Shown one piece after another: positions 25,401 through 55,051 of a stretch of 64,000 nt of DNA. The position numbers and the translations under genes are program-made. The stretch spans positions 24,942,223 to 25,006,222 of the forward strand of contig NC_135556.1 of NCBI RefSeq assembly GCF_964340395.1, read 5' to 3'. Every line of letters begins with the position of its first letter. The first letter of the stretch is position 1. This DNA is from Glandiceps talaboti. Lineage: Eukaryota > Hemichordata > Enteropneusta > Spengelidae. The notes under the pieces were generated by a model that saw only the letters and a list, made by a program, of their open reading frames with translations, was not told the DNA's origin and did not search any database.

Positions 25401-27037
25401 CGGAATAAGGCGTATTTCGTTGCTGTACAAAGTAATTATTTGATCAATCAGCCAATCTCCAGAGTTGCGTACACTCATTGAAATTACTGTTATTAAAATG
25501 ATGATAAAGCTGATGATAAATCAATCCCTTTCATTTCATATTTGTATTGATATTGTCACAAAAAGTGACTTTGCATTAAGATTCATTTTTCACCAGAATG
25601 TCCCACAGTGACTATGATTAGTAAATTCTACATTGGAATTTTTCAACTGAAAAGTTACAGTACACTAGCTACTTCCGGGGAAAAGATGAGAAAAACGTAG
25701 TGCGTCAAACAGTGTCGTAGGAGTAATCAGTAAAGTTGCAATCATATTGTCATGATTATTGTGATATATTCCCACGACGATAATAAAATGGACATTGTCT
25801 TGGAAATCCAATTTTCTTGCGATGAGTAGTTCCACTGTAATGGAGGCAAAATAACGAATTTTGTTGGTGACTATTCTGGCTATAATCATCAACGCAACTG
25901 ACATGATGAATTTGATAGCTGTACATCGTGTTTAACTCGCTTTCACATTCACCTCAATTTTCTTAAAAGCACGTTAACAGATGGAAATGAACACAGATAG
26001 CTTTCCTTCAAAACTACGACAGTTTATAGCTATGATGTCTACCGCAGAGTTAAATTGACTGATTGATCAGACCAAGATAACAGATTATTCAATGTCCTTC
26101 ATTTCAATGCATAGAGGGTAAAATGACATCTAATGCTGAATGTATGTAGTTAGTCTTACAAAATCACATACATTCCCAGAGATGATAATGACGTGGTTGA
26201 TTTGATCGACTCTTTTTGACAACATTTTAGATCAAGTAATGTGTTTGTAGAGGGTGAATGAGTTTATACAAATTTAAATAAAATTATGTGCACAACATGT
26301 GTGTTTGATAATATTGTGACTTGTTAGTTTTCAATAAGGTTCGTTAAAGAAAATACAGGGATAAACTACAGCATTCTTTCAGTTTATTGCACGGCTGATT
26401 TTTGTTCACATACAAAAACAAACTTAAATTGTAAGCTGAACAGAATTCGATTATTGCACAACAACAAGATTATTACCGTAGTTACATTCTACATTTCTGA
26501 ATTTGATGTAACCTTTTCAGGGAGAGGGGATAGCGTCAAGAATGACAGTAAACACAAATTAATTGTTTATTTCTAAATTCGACATTACCCTTTTCGGAAG
26601 AGAGGGCATTCAACCCCCCCCCCCTCCCCAACATTATAAGGCGTGCATCAAGTATGAAAGTATTAGCACAAATGAATTCTAGGATATCCCCTCGAATGGT
26701 ACTATATAAGCTTACTATTTTTTTTCTATTCATGTGGCCTCGACTTGACTTGGCCTTGAAGTTGTTCCGAGCACACAGTCGATGTGTTAGTGTGTTATGG
26801 TCGAATCAACCACACTTTCTACCAATATCTCTTGTTATTGTTGTTTAGTGTTTATAACGTTATGATGACGTCACGTCTGTGACCTAGAGATGACCTTTTC
26901 ATACCTCCTCACCATCGTCCGGATTACATGTAACAACGATTCACTTAATCTCACTTTTACCTCTAAGCTTTTGACACTTTTATAGAAGAATTTTCATCCA
27001 GAGTCCGCAAAGTGACAAGAGTACAATTAATATTTAA

Positions 27038-27135
27038 GATCTAAAGACAACCGGCAGTCGCCAAGTAATATGGTTCCAATTCGGTCTAAAGACAACCGGT
27101 AGTCGCCATGGTTACAATTCGGTCTAAAGACAAGC
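27038..27135. repeat. Short imperfect tandem repeat, about 2.5 units
   Basis: TCTAAAGACAACCGG-AGTCGCCA...CAATTCGG occurs twice (45 and 38 bp) and a third time as a truncated TCTAAAGACAAGC. Confidence 0.85.
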
Positions 27136-27830
27136 ACGCACACCAAAACGGGGAATGCCATAATTCAATAAAGTCATTTCAAATTGAAAGTAGCGACAAA
27201 GAAGTGACTGAATATGTTTTAGAATGTACTGTTTAAGGATATTTTAAACTTTCTACATATTTATTTAAAATTTGATGTTAGGTGGGGTGGGGATTGGGAT
27301 AGATGTTATTTGCTTTAGAGGGACTGGCAAATATTTGAAAGCACCAAATCATGTCTTTTAACGAAGTGACAAATAGATATCCTAAAGTGGTGCATACAGC
27401 AGTCTTATTTACTGCGTGTGTCATCGCTGTCTAGTAGCTATAGTAGACCAAACCATTTTATTTCAGTAGGGATGAGAGGTAAAAGTAGAGAAAAGGAGAT
27501 ATCTAGTGGGTGAATTTATAGAATTTTGTTGTTAACTACCTCTTGCAGTTATGTATTAACATGATGTGAATGACTACGTGATAACGGTGTGATCTATAGG
27601 ATGTTATTCCGATAAGACTTACAGGTCAGGTACTTACAGGTCATCTTCTGACTGTTGGCCTTACTGGGCCTCTAATGTCAGCTCTGTTTGATTTTGTCTA
27701 GGAGTGGGTTTATCTTCATACATGTTAAATTTAAAGAGTTGATCCTTCCATAGTTGGCCAAGTCTCTTTTCAAATATTATGTTATAGCTTTAAGGGTTGT
27801 GTATTGTTTCAATGACAGTCGTACAGTAGA

Positions 27831-28337
27831 CTACTGTAGCCGACCAGTACAAGTGTGTTGCTGTGGTCACACTGCACGATACCAAATCATGACTTGGGAT
27901 AAGTCTTTGTTCCTCGGAGTCTCACCGCTGGGGTCTTACTATGAGATGATTCAGATGAGAGTCCGATTCGTAATCTGTAACGTAATTCAAAGTCACCCGT
28001 ACAGGAAGTCATGCAGTACTTTTCTTCCAAGTTATGAAAAATGGTCTTACGAGGGCCATTCTTTGTAATTAAGATGCATCAGTTGCATTTAGAGACATGC
28101 AAACCTTTCCTGAAGGAACGTGGATCATTCAGTGTGAAAAGCTGGACATGAAGTATTCCCCAGAATGCACTGCTCTGGAAGAGCGATCCGGGTGTGGGTA
28201 ACTATAAATTTGGATTACACTTCCCCCAGACTCTCATCTGAGTGGTCTCATAGTAGTGACGCAGTGGTGGGAGCCTGGGTAACACAGACTAAGAGAGAAT
28301 AAAACATTCACTCATCTATACTGGTCGGCCACAGTAG
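27831..28337. mobile_element. Foldback element, about 507 bp
   Basis: The ends are inverted copies: CTACTGTAGCCGACCAGTA at 27831 against the reverse of TACTGGTCGGCCACAGTAG ending at 28337. Inside, 27920-27968 pairs with 28228-28275 (about 75 percent by eye). The centre is unpaired. This is a non-autonomous DNA element or a decayed inverted duplication. Open frames across it have no recognisable motif. Confidence 0.65.
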
Positions 28338-28867
28338 AAGACAAATACCATCGCATATGCATGGCACATCAATACATTCCCCTTCAGTTGTAGTAGAGAC
28401 TCAGAGTTGCATGTCAGTTCTTCCATTACTTGTTGATTCACATGTAAATGCCACAGTAGTAAAAAGTGTCATGGATCTCTTAGTTCCTACGATGCCAGTT
28501 AACAGATTTAATGACCCTCAAGACGACCTGTTGACGTTTTACGGACCAATGAATAATGAAATCTGGCATTTAGCATTGAGAGTGTATACAGTATTAGTCT
28601 ACTTGTCAGTTAATTTGGATATCAGATTTTGAAATTGATGGGCTCCTCCCGCCTTCTGTGGCATCTGTCTTGCTCTGTTATACGTAGCAATTATAGGAGA
28701 CGACATTTGCGATTGCTTGTCACTTTAAGAAATCTGCGTTAACAAACATTATTGAGTAGTCAAGGAATAGCTTCTTTGATTTCGGCCATAAATGTTAATG
28801 TACCTAATTCTGACAGTAACTGCCCTTTTAATAGTGTCTTTTATTGAAAGCATTTGGAAGAAAAAAA

Positions 28868-29175
28868 TGAAGCGCTTGAGTTTCATTAAGTAGAGTCTGA
28901 CAGGTTACACACATCGCCTACTCTATTAAGTTATAACATCAACTTGTCGATTGGAAGCCAGCGTGAAAAACGTCAGACGACAGTTTCCCTGGCATCTACA
29001 AATAAGAAAAGAAAACCCGGAGTACTTAAGTTTCTTTTTATGTCATGACAAGGTTGAGACATGTATCGCCAAGTACTTTTAAGTTATTACATCAACTTGT
29101 CGAGTAAAATGAATTTTTTATTGAAAGCCACCATGACAAATATAAGACAGTTTCACCGTCATGGAGGCTTCACAT
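28868..29175. repeat. Diverged tandem duplication, unit about 155 bp
   Basis: The series AAGTT-TTA-ATCAACTTGTCGA, GAAAGCCA, GACAGTTTC and the flanking AGTACTT/GAGTTTC blocks occurs in the same order in both halves (about 28868-29010 and 29025-29175), with many differences. Confidence 0.7.
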
Positions 29176-31805
29176 CAATGTAAAGTGAAATAACGAAATA
29201 AATTGTAACTTTCGACTTGAAATTTGGGTTCAGGTATTATTTTTCTTCCCATAAGGTAGACGGTTAATCAGTTTTAAAGATCTTGAGCCTATTACTTAAC
29301 CTTAGGCAATCAAGCTATTCACATGTTTGATAGGTGGCGGTTTTACTATTCTACGTGATTTCTACACAGCCAAATAGGCAGGAATTTTGTCTTTGTTTGT
29401 AGACTAAATTTATGTTTCAAATGTCTCTGATGTATTCAACCAAAGTACAAACACGGCGATATATAACTAATATAATATATTTTAACACAACCGCTTGTCA
29501 AAATAATCATCTGCTATTCACAATTAATAGATCAAAAGCATATTTTATTTTTTGTATGTAACGATTTTAATTATTATATCATAATTTTATGGAAGACCTT
29601 TTTTCTATACAAGATATCAAGTTTTGATAGTCAACAAGTAGTTATCGATTTTATGTAGTAATTCCTAAGATCAAGTTGATAACAGTTGGATTGAAATATC
29701 AAATATAAGTGCAAAGTAATACCGGAAACGCCATGAAAATATCCCCCATCATGCATCACTTTAGATGCAATTCTAATCACCGTGGATATTTTCAGCAAAA
29801 AATGTAACACTACCTTCGTTTTCGGGTGCCATGTTGTCTGATTCGTCAGAGTAAGTTTTGAGAACAAAAATGTTCCTTGAAGAAGGCGACTCATATTACA
29901 TCAAAATATCTCATGAGTGTATTACACTGTGTAACTATACTATCATCCATGGCGAGTCGAACAAAGAACCTTTCAAAACAATCTAATACGTAATATTGTC
30001 ATCTGAGCACAATGTGAGGCTTCCCGTAAAAGGTGACAAATAGGCTATGTGGTTCGCGACATCATTAAAGAAATCTAGCATAAAGAATGACACCCGATCC
30101 CATTTTCTAATAAATCTGATGTTAACTGAGCTATATCGTCATAGAAAATGTCTAGTAATGATAAATAAAACCCGACATACTTATATTTAGTCTCTAGACT
30201 GTTGCATTCAAATATTTGACCTTCGCATCCAAGCCTGTCCACGTCGAATCTTGAAATCAAAATTAATATTACAGCTTTTACGTTTGGCCAGAATTAATTA
30301 GAAATTTGAAGTTTTGAAGTCTTACAGATTTGAAATACTATTTGAAAGATCAACACATCGGAAAATACATAATGTATAATATTGTTTGACCAAGTGAATT
30401 TCCCCATGTCTTTCATAAACTGTAACGCCTTTTCTGATAACTTCATACACGTATTAAAATATATATCTAGAAGAATCACATTACTCTACCCACCCCATCC
30501 CCTCATTTTTTCTTCTCAAGTCAAAGAAGAAAAAGGGTAACACGAGAACTTCAAACACAAGCCGTATTTGAATTACACAACCAACTATATGTATAATCTG
30601 ATATTGTGATATTGCTGTGTGCATCCCAATGGGGAACCCTCTCTATTTCCTTTCTGCGTGCCTCGAAATCTATAAAGAACGTCCAATCCTATTTGACCAT
30701 GTTTTGTGTATTTTGTAATTACAGATTTCGAAGATTTCTCTGATTAACTCATTCAATGTTCACCATCTCTCCAACGGATACTGTAATAAGATAACCACGA
30801 TCTTGTCATGTAGTGAATTACAGCACAGTACGATGTTTTTGAGACCTACAGAAATATCCAATAGAAGTAGGCAATATGTACGCTACCGTTATTCTACACA
30901 AACAGCAGTGTTACCTATCGTGACGTCATCGTAAATGTCCCGCGTTCTTTGTAAATCTTTACTGTTGATTGCTCTCCTTAGCAGTAGTAGATTTTCTTTG
31001 CATATTTTGTTATATTCCAAAAAGTAGAATTCCGTAGGAATAGTACAGCATACGTAAGGATTACAATAGTAATTGACAATATTTGACAATATTCTTATGT
31101 CGTGGTCTCTATTTGATGTAATTCTAAGCCATCGGCCCTTAGCGCAATGTACATTAAATAGATTAAAACATATGATAGGGGTAAAAAGGGGCAAATAACC
31201 TTATATACAAGACTCACCTGAATCGAAAGTACTTTAAAAAAAATAATTTTAGTTTTACTCGACATGACAACAGTAAATGATAATAGTTATCGCATAATTT
31301 AAGGAAATTTTATGATTGTATATTCGACGCCTTGGATACTTTACAGCAAATCGTGTAAAAGACCATAGTGCTTATTTGGAGTGTCATTACATGAAGGAAG
31401 TGATGTGTTCACAAATAAAGAGCATAACAAAAATCAGTCTGCGCCTTGTCCCTTGGCTAAAGGAATTGCCGTTGACAGTGATAAGTTCCTTTAAAACAAA
31501 GAAGCATTCTATCCAATCGGTTTTGATTGATAAGAATAGAGCATTTTATCAGTATGAAAGGACTGAGACATGTCGGCAATACAATGACCTCTCGTAGCAA
31601 TATGAACTGCCATGGCATTGGTGTTAACTTGGGGCACAGACAAGGGCTAGATTCAATAACCTCGAAGAATCACAAAATATAATTCCTTTGAATGAACCGA
31701 TGTGATAGTTAGTATGCATGCGAGATCAATCCATGGACTATAAGTCACTCTTATGTACGTTCATGATCAATCCAACTTGAAGATGTGGAATATGTGAATA
31801 TATTA

Positions 31806-31895
31806 TTGGGGGGGGGGGCAAAAGGCCGGGTGTGTAAAATGTCAAGGGGCAACGGGCCGGGGGGGGGGGGCAAAAGGTCGGGTGGGGGGCAACGG
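31806..31895. repeat. G-run repeats with CAAAAGG-CGGGT units
   Basis: Two units, each a run of 9-11 G followed by CAAAAGG(C/T)CGGGTG and a GGGGCAACGG block. The G-tracts could form quadruplexes. Confidence 0.85.
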
Positions 31896-32398
31896 ACCTA
31901 GAATCGTATAAAATACGATATTTACGACCCCTTTGATTGAAATGTGGTGGAAATCTAGACAATTTACAGTATCGGTCGTACCATCTTAATACATAGGTTG
32001 TTTAGTTAAAAGACATGTCATCTAAAGTTTCCTACTATCGTAACATGTGTCGCTGGAAGGAAATCGCCCTAAGGCAAGTTTGATCTTGGTGAAATTGAAC
32101 CACAGATTTTATCAGTTCAAGTAATCAAAGTTTACCTCGCTGACAATGTTACTTAATGGAAACCTATTACACTCAGCAGTGAATGATGTTCAGCAATATA
32201 TATGATTTACATGTATATTCCTTTCAGAGATGTTTTTTTCCGAAATTGACAAGTCATTTGATGCAACTGGAATGTTTTTAAAAAAATGTTTGTTAGCAAT
32301 AGTCTAAGATACAATAACTTACTCGTAATATCATACACCGTGAATAGTATTGCATAACGTATTTTTTGTAGTTGTATACACGATAAAACAAATCAAAT

Positions 32399-32620
32399 AA
32401 TTTTTTGGGTCCGCACCCAAAATCAGCGTCTTCAACGGGGATCACGATTTAAACCCGTTTTTTACTACGTATGGATAATATTGACCTCTGATTAACATGT
32501 ACACTGTATCATTATTGGTATTGTAACAATTTTCGGTGAATATATAGTAGTTGTCTGATCGAAAAAATAATACTACCGATGTAACGGTATAAGTTAGTGC
32601 AGTTTAAATATGATGATAGA
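32399..32620. repeat. Dispersed repeat, copy 1
   Basis: Similar along its length to 49788-50000: GGATAA--T-GACCTCT, ACATGT-CA-TGT, GTGAATAT, then TCTGATCGAAAAAAT-ACTAC and TTAGTGCAGTTT. No coding potential. Family not recognised. Confidence 0.6.
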
Positions 32621-33080
32621 TTCAAATCCAAGCTTTAGCTCAAGATATAAACTTGCCACTACACTACCGACATATAATATTAATACTGATCATTAGTACA
32701 TGTAATGTCTTTTTATAAGTAATTGGCCATTTTTAGTGAATGTCTTTTGGGATTTTTATGAAAAAATGTCCCAGTTGCAGCTAGTGCAGGTTTAAATAAT
32801 CAACATGTACATCTATATCAGCAGAATCATACTTTGCCATACTTTCGAATTCGTCAATGTTTTGAAACATTTCATGAATATGGCTGTTGCTGAATTGTAT
32901 GTATGTGTATGTTGGATGTATATGTTCATAGTTGATAGAATTAAAGGTCAAAGTCAACACCAACCATCTACTTCTACTACGGTTATAATTACAAATGGTG
33001 CAGCAGCTGTCATTCTTGCTACATCACTAACATTACTTTCACACCCATCGACATTTTTATGTTACAACTTGCTTTTCAAT

Positions 33081-33367
33081 AATGGTCGAATGGTTAGAGT
33101 GGATGGCTTGGAATCTGCAGCTGTCGTTTGTTTCTGAATGGCGTAAGTCCCTGGGCAAGAATTGAACCATGATTGTGCCAAAGTCTACCCAACTGTATAA
33201 TTGGGGACCTGGTAGAATAGAAGGCTGCAATGTGAATGTTTTAATTATATGCGCTAACAGAAGCCGCAGTGGATTGTATGCTTCTCATGGAGCTGGGAAA
33301 GTAAAATGAGCCATTGTGGCGCTGTAGGTCCGTGCCAGCGGTAACAATTATTATAAAGCTTTTGAGT
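33081..33367 (+). mobile_element. tRNA-derived SINE
   Basis: The head AATGGTCGAATGGTTAGAGT is a Pol III A-box in a tRNA-Ser/Leu-like context, continuing GGATGGCTTGGAATC. The matching B-box is decayed. A tRNA-unrelated body follows (CCCTGGGCAAG, TATAATTGGGGACCTGGTAG, TATGCGCTAACAGAAGC, GAGCCATTGTGGCGC). The tail is AATTATTATAAAGC-TTTGAG, the kind of 3' end shared with partner LINEs in marine invertebrates. The copy looks old. Confidence 0.75.
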
Positions 33368-33989
33368 ATAATTTAGTTTGAGAAAATGATATGTGAAAAA
33401 GTAACTTACTCTTTCAGGTATTATCGGGAAACTAATTGTTTACCGCGTTCATGCAGGCTCCATGCAAATGGTACGCAACATAGTATTTTTACAGATTTTT
33501 TATAAATAGATATTTCGAGAGTCACAGTATCTGCGTACGAAGCATTCTGTGACAACAAGTATTTGAATCGATTCCGAATATTTCGATACGACATTTGGTA
33601 TCTCAAGTGTTAAAGAGATGGCTTTCTCTCTAAAAGCTGTAATAGTCTTTTTTTATGAACACTGCTTTACAATACCACTTTAAGTATTACTTTGAAAATG
33701 ACAATATCTGACTATAAATTATTACCTACTTTTGTTACACTGATGGCTACTAAAATCTGATAGTGGTGATGCCACTATGGGCTTTAATACAATGAGTTAA
33801 CAAAGAGGAAATGGGATCTTGCTGTTGGTTATATTAGTCACCAATAATGAATTTCACTGTATACCGCCTTGTCAAGGCTGAAATGGCGAGTTACGCTGGA
33901 CGATGTGATAGGCGTCGACAGAGGAAGGAAATAGCCTTACGAGTGAGTTCATTATGACGCTATTTTGGGAAAGAAATATTTCTTTGAAA

Positions 33990-34127
33990 ACCAATTGTGG
34001 CATTCACTTCCTCGGATGTGACTCACTTTTTTATGACAGCATTTGATTCACTGTCAATACCAATTGTGGCATTCACTTCCTCGGATGTGACTCACTTTTT
34101 TATGACAGCATTTGATTCACTGTCAAT
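33990..34127. repeat. 69-bp perfect tandem duplication
   Basis: Units 33990-34058 and 34059-34127 appear identical by eye. Because 69 is a multiple of 3, an open frame across both repeats a 23-residue string, but no domain or splice evidence supports a gene. Confidence 0.95.
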
Positions 34128-36023
34128 ACCATGTAAGCGTAAAACCAGGTTCAAAAGAATTAGTACTCGAAGACAGTGTCAAATCTTTAGTTTCCCGCCA
34201 AAGCATTACATGTAATGTGGCTTATCAAATTCTGCACTTCACCCGACCAATGCGTTATACTTGATGACCGACCGTGTCAAATGCCCTACTTTCCATCCAA
34301 ACCGTTAGTTACTCGATGACCGTGTACATTCTTTATTTTTCTGCAACAACTTACAAAAAAATAGCTTATTATCACGTTTTTAGAAAAAAGTATTCAAAGC
34401 GAGAACTCGATATCTTCAAAAGCGACTGGTAGCTCAGAATAAAATATTAGTTCATTCTCTTTGTCCTACTCTATTAAAAACAGGTTAATGTAAATATAGT
34501 TTATTTTCCTCTTAAACTATATAATAATAAATTTTTAATATTTCCATGTAAACCTACATCAAGTTTAACTCTCTACCTTCGAGTCCTAGTATCTCGGCGA
34601 CGTCTATTTTTCGTTTGCAGACTGTTGAACTATACATATATATTGTAGAAAGTATACTATTGTCAGTGCAATTCCCCCCCCCCATTTTCGATTTTCACAA
34701 AGTGACATTATAGTGTTTAATGACCGTAAATGTACTTTTGTAGTGTCGTTTGGATAGACTACACGAGTTTCAGAGTCTGACGAAGCGATAAACCATAAAT
34801 ATATTGATATACAGTACTTGAGTTAACTCATAAATATCAGCGCTTTGCATTTCTTTTGCCGCTTTCAATTTCTTCACACAAGATTGTGATTTTACTGCAA
34901 TTATCTTAAAATGGCTGTCACTGTGAACTTTATCGAGATGAATATATCGGTTCCTTCATCGAATATGACCCCAGTAATCGAATAAAGACAGACACTATTA
35001 AAATCCCTCCATTCAGGTTTCAAAATTAATGTAATTTGATGCCTAAAGCTATTTTTGAATTAGCTCAGTAATTGCGTGACTTCAAAACATGAAAAATGGC
35101 CTGTGAAAGTTGTACAATAGAAGACGACTTAGGATATTCTCAGTCTTAGAGATAAGACGATTATGTATTATTGTTAACTTGATTATATCGCTCTTTCTTT
35201 GAAGAAAAGACGTTGGCATTTGTAGATGTGAGACTTATTGTTTTTCTGTATAGCTTTAATACTCATGTCCGTCTTGCCATTAAAGTATTATCAGCAATAT
35301 TGGATTATTGTACTTCTTACTTGCACCATGTTTTGTGAGGCTTGAGGGATTCCGCATCCACCTCAGTGGTTTCTTATACTAATCGATGCATCCAAGCTTC
35401 GCTAATTTCAATAATGTATTACCTAGATTTTGTTAAAATGCAGTAGTCGTCCGTTTCAAATACATCCATGTCTCGGGGTCCCAAGCTTCAACGAAAACCT
35501 AGCTACTCAAAGAAAACTTTGGAGCAGATATTTACATGAATTATGAAAGATCCCCACCCAGTGAATCCCGACACCATGTAAGTAAGAGAAATGCAACGTG
35601 GTAGTCGGAACTTGTCCAAACATGCATACCAACGATTGAAAAAAACTGACAACAACTAATATGTACTTCCTATAACAAATTTAACACAAATTATGAATTT
35701 GAACCATATCTAGAACAAGTAAATAATGTTGGCATAGAATCAGCATATTAACTAAATTCAGGATCTCAACAATAGACATTTATGATCGAAGTTTTTCAAA
35801 ATTATCTCAAAAAGAATATTTCAAAAGAATAATGAGTTCAAATGATGATTTTATCTCTAATGCTTTGGAAAATTCTCTAATTCATTATTATCATTGTATT
35901 CAATACTGTAGTTTAGTGTTTGACATATATTTATAATAATCTATTATTTTTGTTTTTGTTGTTTCTGTATGTTGTTTTTGACTCTAAATAATGTATTTTT
36001 TACATTATTTCATGTCAAATAAA

Positions 36024-36100
36024 ATATACTATACTATACTATACTATACTATACTATACTATACTATACTATACTATACTATACTATACTATACTATACA
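36024..36100. repeat. TATAC pentanucleotide array
   Basis: About 15 units of TATAC directly follow TTTCATGTCAAATAAAA, which looks like the tail of a retroposed sequence. The upstream 35.2-36.0 kb may be a decayed non-LTR element, but no reverse transcriptase motif could be confirmed. Confidence 0.85.
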
Positions 36101-38338
36101 TAGTGATCATGACGCAAAGACATCGTGTTTTGGCAAGAAAAGACATATAATCCGCACATGCGCATTAGATAGCCTCTCACCTTTAAACTTAAACAACGTA
36201 AGCCTGTGAAACCGTTACGAGCTATTTACCATGAAATATATCCATTTTGCGTTACTTTTTTTCGCGCCTAACATTGATGCTAAGCATCGCATTATGTGTA
36301 AGCTGTATATAGTATTTCAATTACTCATTTCTTTCGATCGCTGTAGCCGTAAACCCTTCATGATAACAGGATATAATTGTTACAAATACGTTTTCCTTGG
36401 ATAGGCATTAAACAGTTAATGATAAAGAATATTATGCATACATGTACATCGCTATACTATGCAAGTGAAGTGAAAATATACATATAGCTTGTTTTCGGTA
36501 TGTTGGCGTTGATTAGAGTGTGTCTATGCAAATCAAAAGTGAACCTCAGAGATCTGCCACATAAGGCTCCTCGATCAAACGTTGGATTAAAAGAACGCTA
36601 TTTTAATTAATGGACTAGTCAGCGGCAGTTAGCAGCATCTTTTTGAAAACAAATGACAGTGTACTTGGTTATAAATTACTAATATACAGAGCTAAGATGT
36701 CATGCGATGCAGATAATTGAGTTTGAGAAAATACACGGTTATCTCGTCTAAGTTGTTATGGTATTTATCACATTATTGTTACTAGTAGGTAATGTTCAAA
36801 TTGTACATCACAATCCACGGGACGTGTCCATAGGGACGTAAATGTCAGCGAAAAGACCTTTCCTTTCGCCAGTACATGAAAAGACCAAATTGGCCTAAAA
36901 TACAATTAAAGCTGTTCTTCTCTATTTGATTCGGCATTTCTTGTACTTGGTTCATTAATTATTCATTACCGTTTCTTGTTTTCTTTCTCTTTTTTGAGCC
37001 ATCCTTCAATACTTGTAACTGTTTTGCTCGTGTCCTCAACAGTATAAACTGTTGCTAAGTGACACCAGACAAGAATTCCTCCTTGTCTATAGTGACACCA
37101 ACCAACCCTCCACATAATACACGGATCAAACGGCCATGTTGTTAGAAGTACAACATCTGTTAAACGAACGCTTAGTTATTGTTACTATGTTCAATCATTT
37201 AGTCCAAGATCAAATATATCTCCTGGCAAATAGATGAAAAAATAATTTCCGCCTCTAGATTGGTTTCTCCTTCATTTTGTTAGTGCTTGAGGCTTATTTA
37301 ATTGTGCTGTATTAGCGAAACGATAATAAAACAAACTTCAAACGTTTTTCACTTTATTATCATCATAAATCCTAAACTATGATGTAAGCACAAGATAATA
37401 GTTTTTACTCAAAATTTTGATGTACTCAAAATCCGCAAATGTAGTCTTATATGTTCTAATTTATTGCCACCCCACTGCTAAGTTTATTGGCTGTATCGTC
37501 TTTAATACACCTAGGGCAATGTTGATAAAGCAATCAATTCCTCGATAGCCGTTCTAGATTCGTCTAAGTGGGGTTCGTCGCTGGCATCAAATGGACCCGC
37601 AAAATAGTATCCCGGGGACAGATTATTCCATAACGGCAAAATACCAATAAACGGCTGTATTATTCAGTCCTTTTTCATCAAAGACCAAGCCCTCAAAATT
37701 CATGTTCATTTCCCTACCACATTTCTCTTTAATTGCAAAATACAACCAGGATAAACGAATCACAATATTTACGTCCTAGATTTTTGATAAGTTTCTCTAA
37801 ATCATATATCATTTGGTGAAATTATATTGATTTGATATCAAGTATCTCTCCCACATTAATATCTGTTTATAAAGTTTACGACTCAGACAGAAATAATCTG
37901 CCAAACAATGAATGTTATAGACTCCATAATTGAGTTAAATGTCAAGACATGGGGTTATTACCTTTCTCATCTCTTAGTAATCTAGTCAAGATTATCCTGA
38001 TAGTAGTATGCATTCAATATTAGTCATTCTGCCATTGAAAATCCATGAGAAAATCTGACTAACCTGCATTGTAATGCTACACACATTATCTACAAATTGC
38101 ACTATTTAGATGTGAGTACTTTACTTTGACAGTCAGCTTTGTAGCGGTAAATGACCTGATGGCTGGGGGGGGGGGGGCAAATCGTCATTCTTTAGAGTTG
38201 CTTCTATACTTAGATATGTGCGTTTGCATGGGATATATATGTTTATACTTATGTAAAACAAGTCAATTTATCTCGGCTTTAAATTTTATTCACAGTGAAG
38301 TCTTTGTTTACACCCAACATTTTGTTTTTCCCCTGCAG

Positions 38339-54759
<16,421 letters not shown>

Positions 54760-55045
54760 CAGTATATGATAGAAGTGGTGTGACGACCAAAGTGGATATC
54801 TATATTCCAACATCAGGTGTCTGTGTTTCCTTGGATATGCATTGTTGTCTTCAGTTGTGTTGATAAATTCGAATTCAATATAATGCGATTCATATATATA
54901 CCACAATGCAATGTTATGATGCACCTAGACAAAGTTAGTTTTGATAGTATATATAATTTTGTATTTCAGAATACATAATGTTACTGTCGTTGAACTCTTG
55001 TGATAGTGGAAGTGTCCCATTATATCACTCACGTTACCCAATCCT

Positions 55046-55051
55046 AATAAA
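55046..55051 (+). terminator. Possible poly(A) signal of the adhesion GPCR
   Basis: AATAAA about 290 bp after the GPCR stop. Other A-rich hexamers exist further on, so the real end is uncertain. Confidence 0.3.

Larger units (their letters stand above)
16571..38338. other. About 22 kb with no supported gene
   Basis: Both strands were read for exons with AG/GT borders and recognisable domains and none could be supported. The stretch is AT-rich and carries: a CTGT/TG composite (16664-16871), an 88-bp tandem duplication (17207-17382), two related modules (about 18290-18570), a GAT array (21228-21372), a DR1-like cluster (22381-22407), short tandem repeats (27038-27135, 28868-29175), a foldback element (27831-28337), G-rich repeats (31806-31895), a dispersed repeat (32399-32620), a SINE (33081-33367), a 69-bp duplication (33990-34127) and a TATAC array (36024-36100). 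The first exon of the downstream GPCR may lie in its right part. A long upstream regulatory region is possible but nothing proves it. Confidence 0.5.

Noticed and set aside
27754-28632. Open frames of about 100 and 91 residues
   Set aside because: They overlap or border the foldback element, and the residues show no recognisable motif.
30889-31597. Frames of 93-101 residues on both strands
   Set aside because: No domain, no codon pattern and no splice partner; compatible with chance in AT-rich sequence.
33997-34215. 72-residue frame with a 23-residue repeat
   Set aside because: The repeat is the DNA tandem duplication; no splice sites, start context or homology.
35200-36023. Possible non-LTR element tail before the TATAC array
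   Set aside because: A short ILDYC-like string and a retroposon-like tail are visible, but no reverse transcriptase motif could be confirmed.
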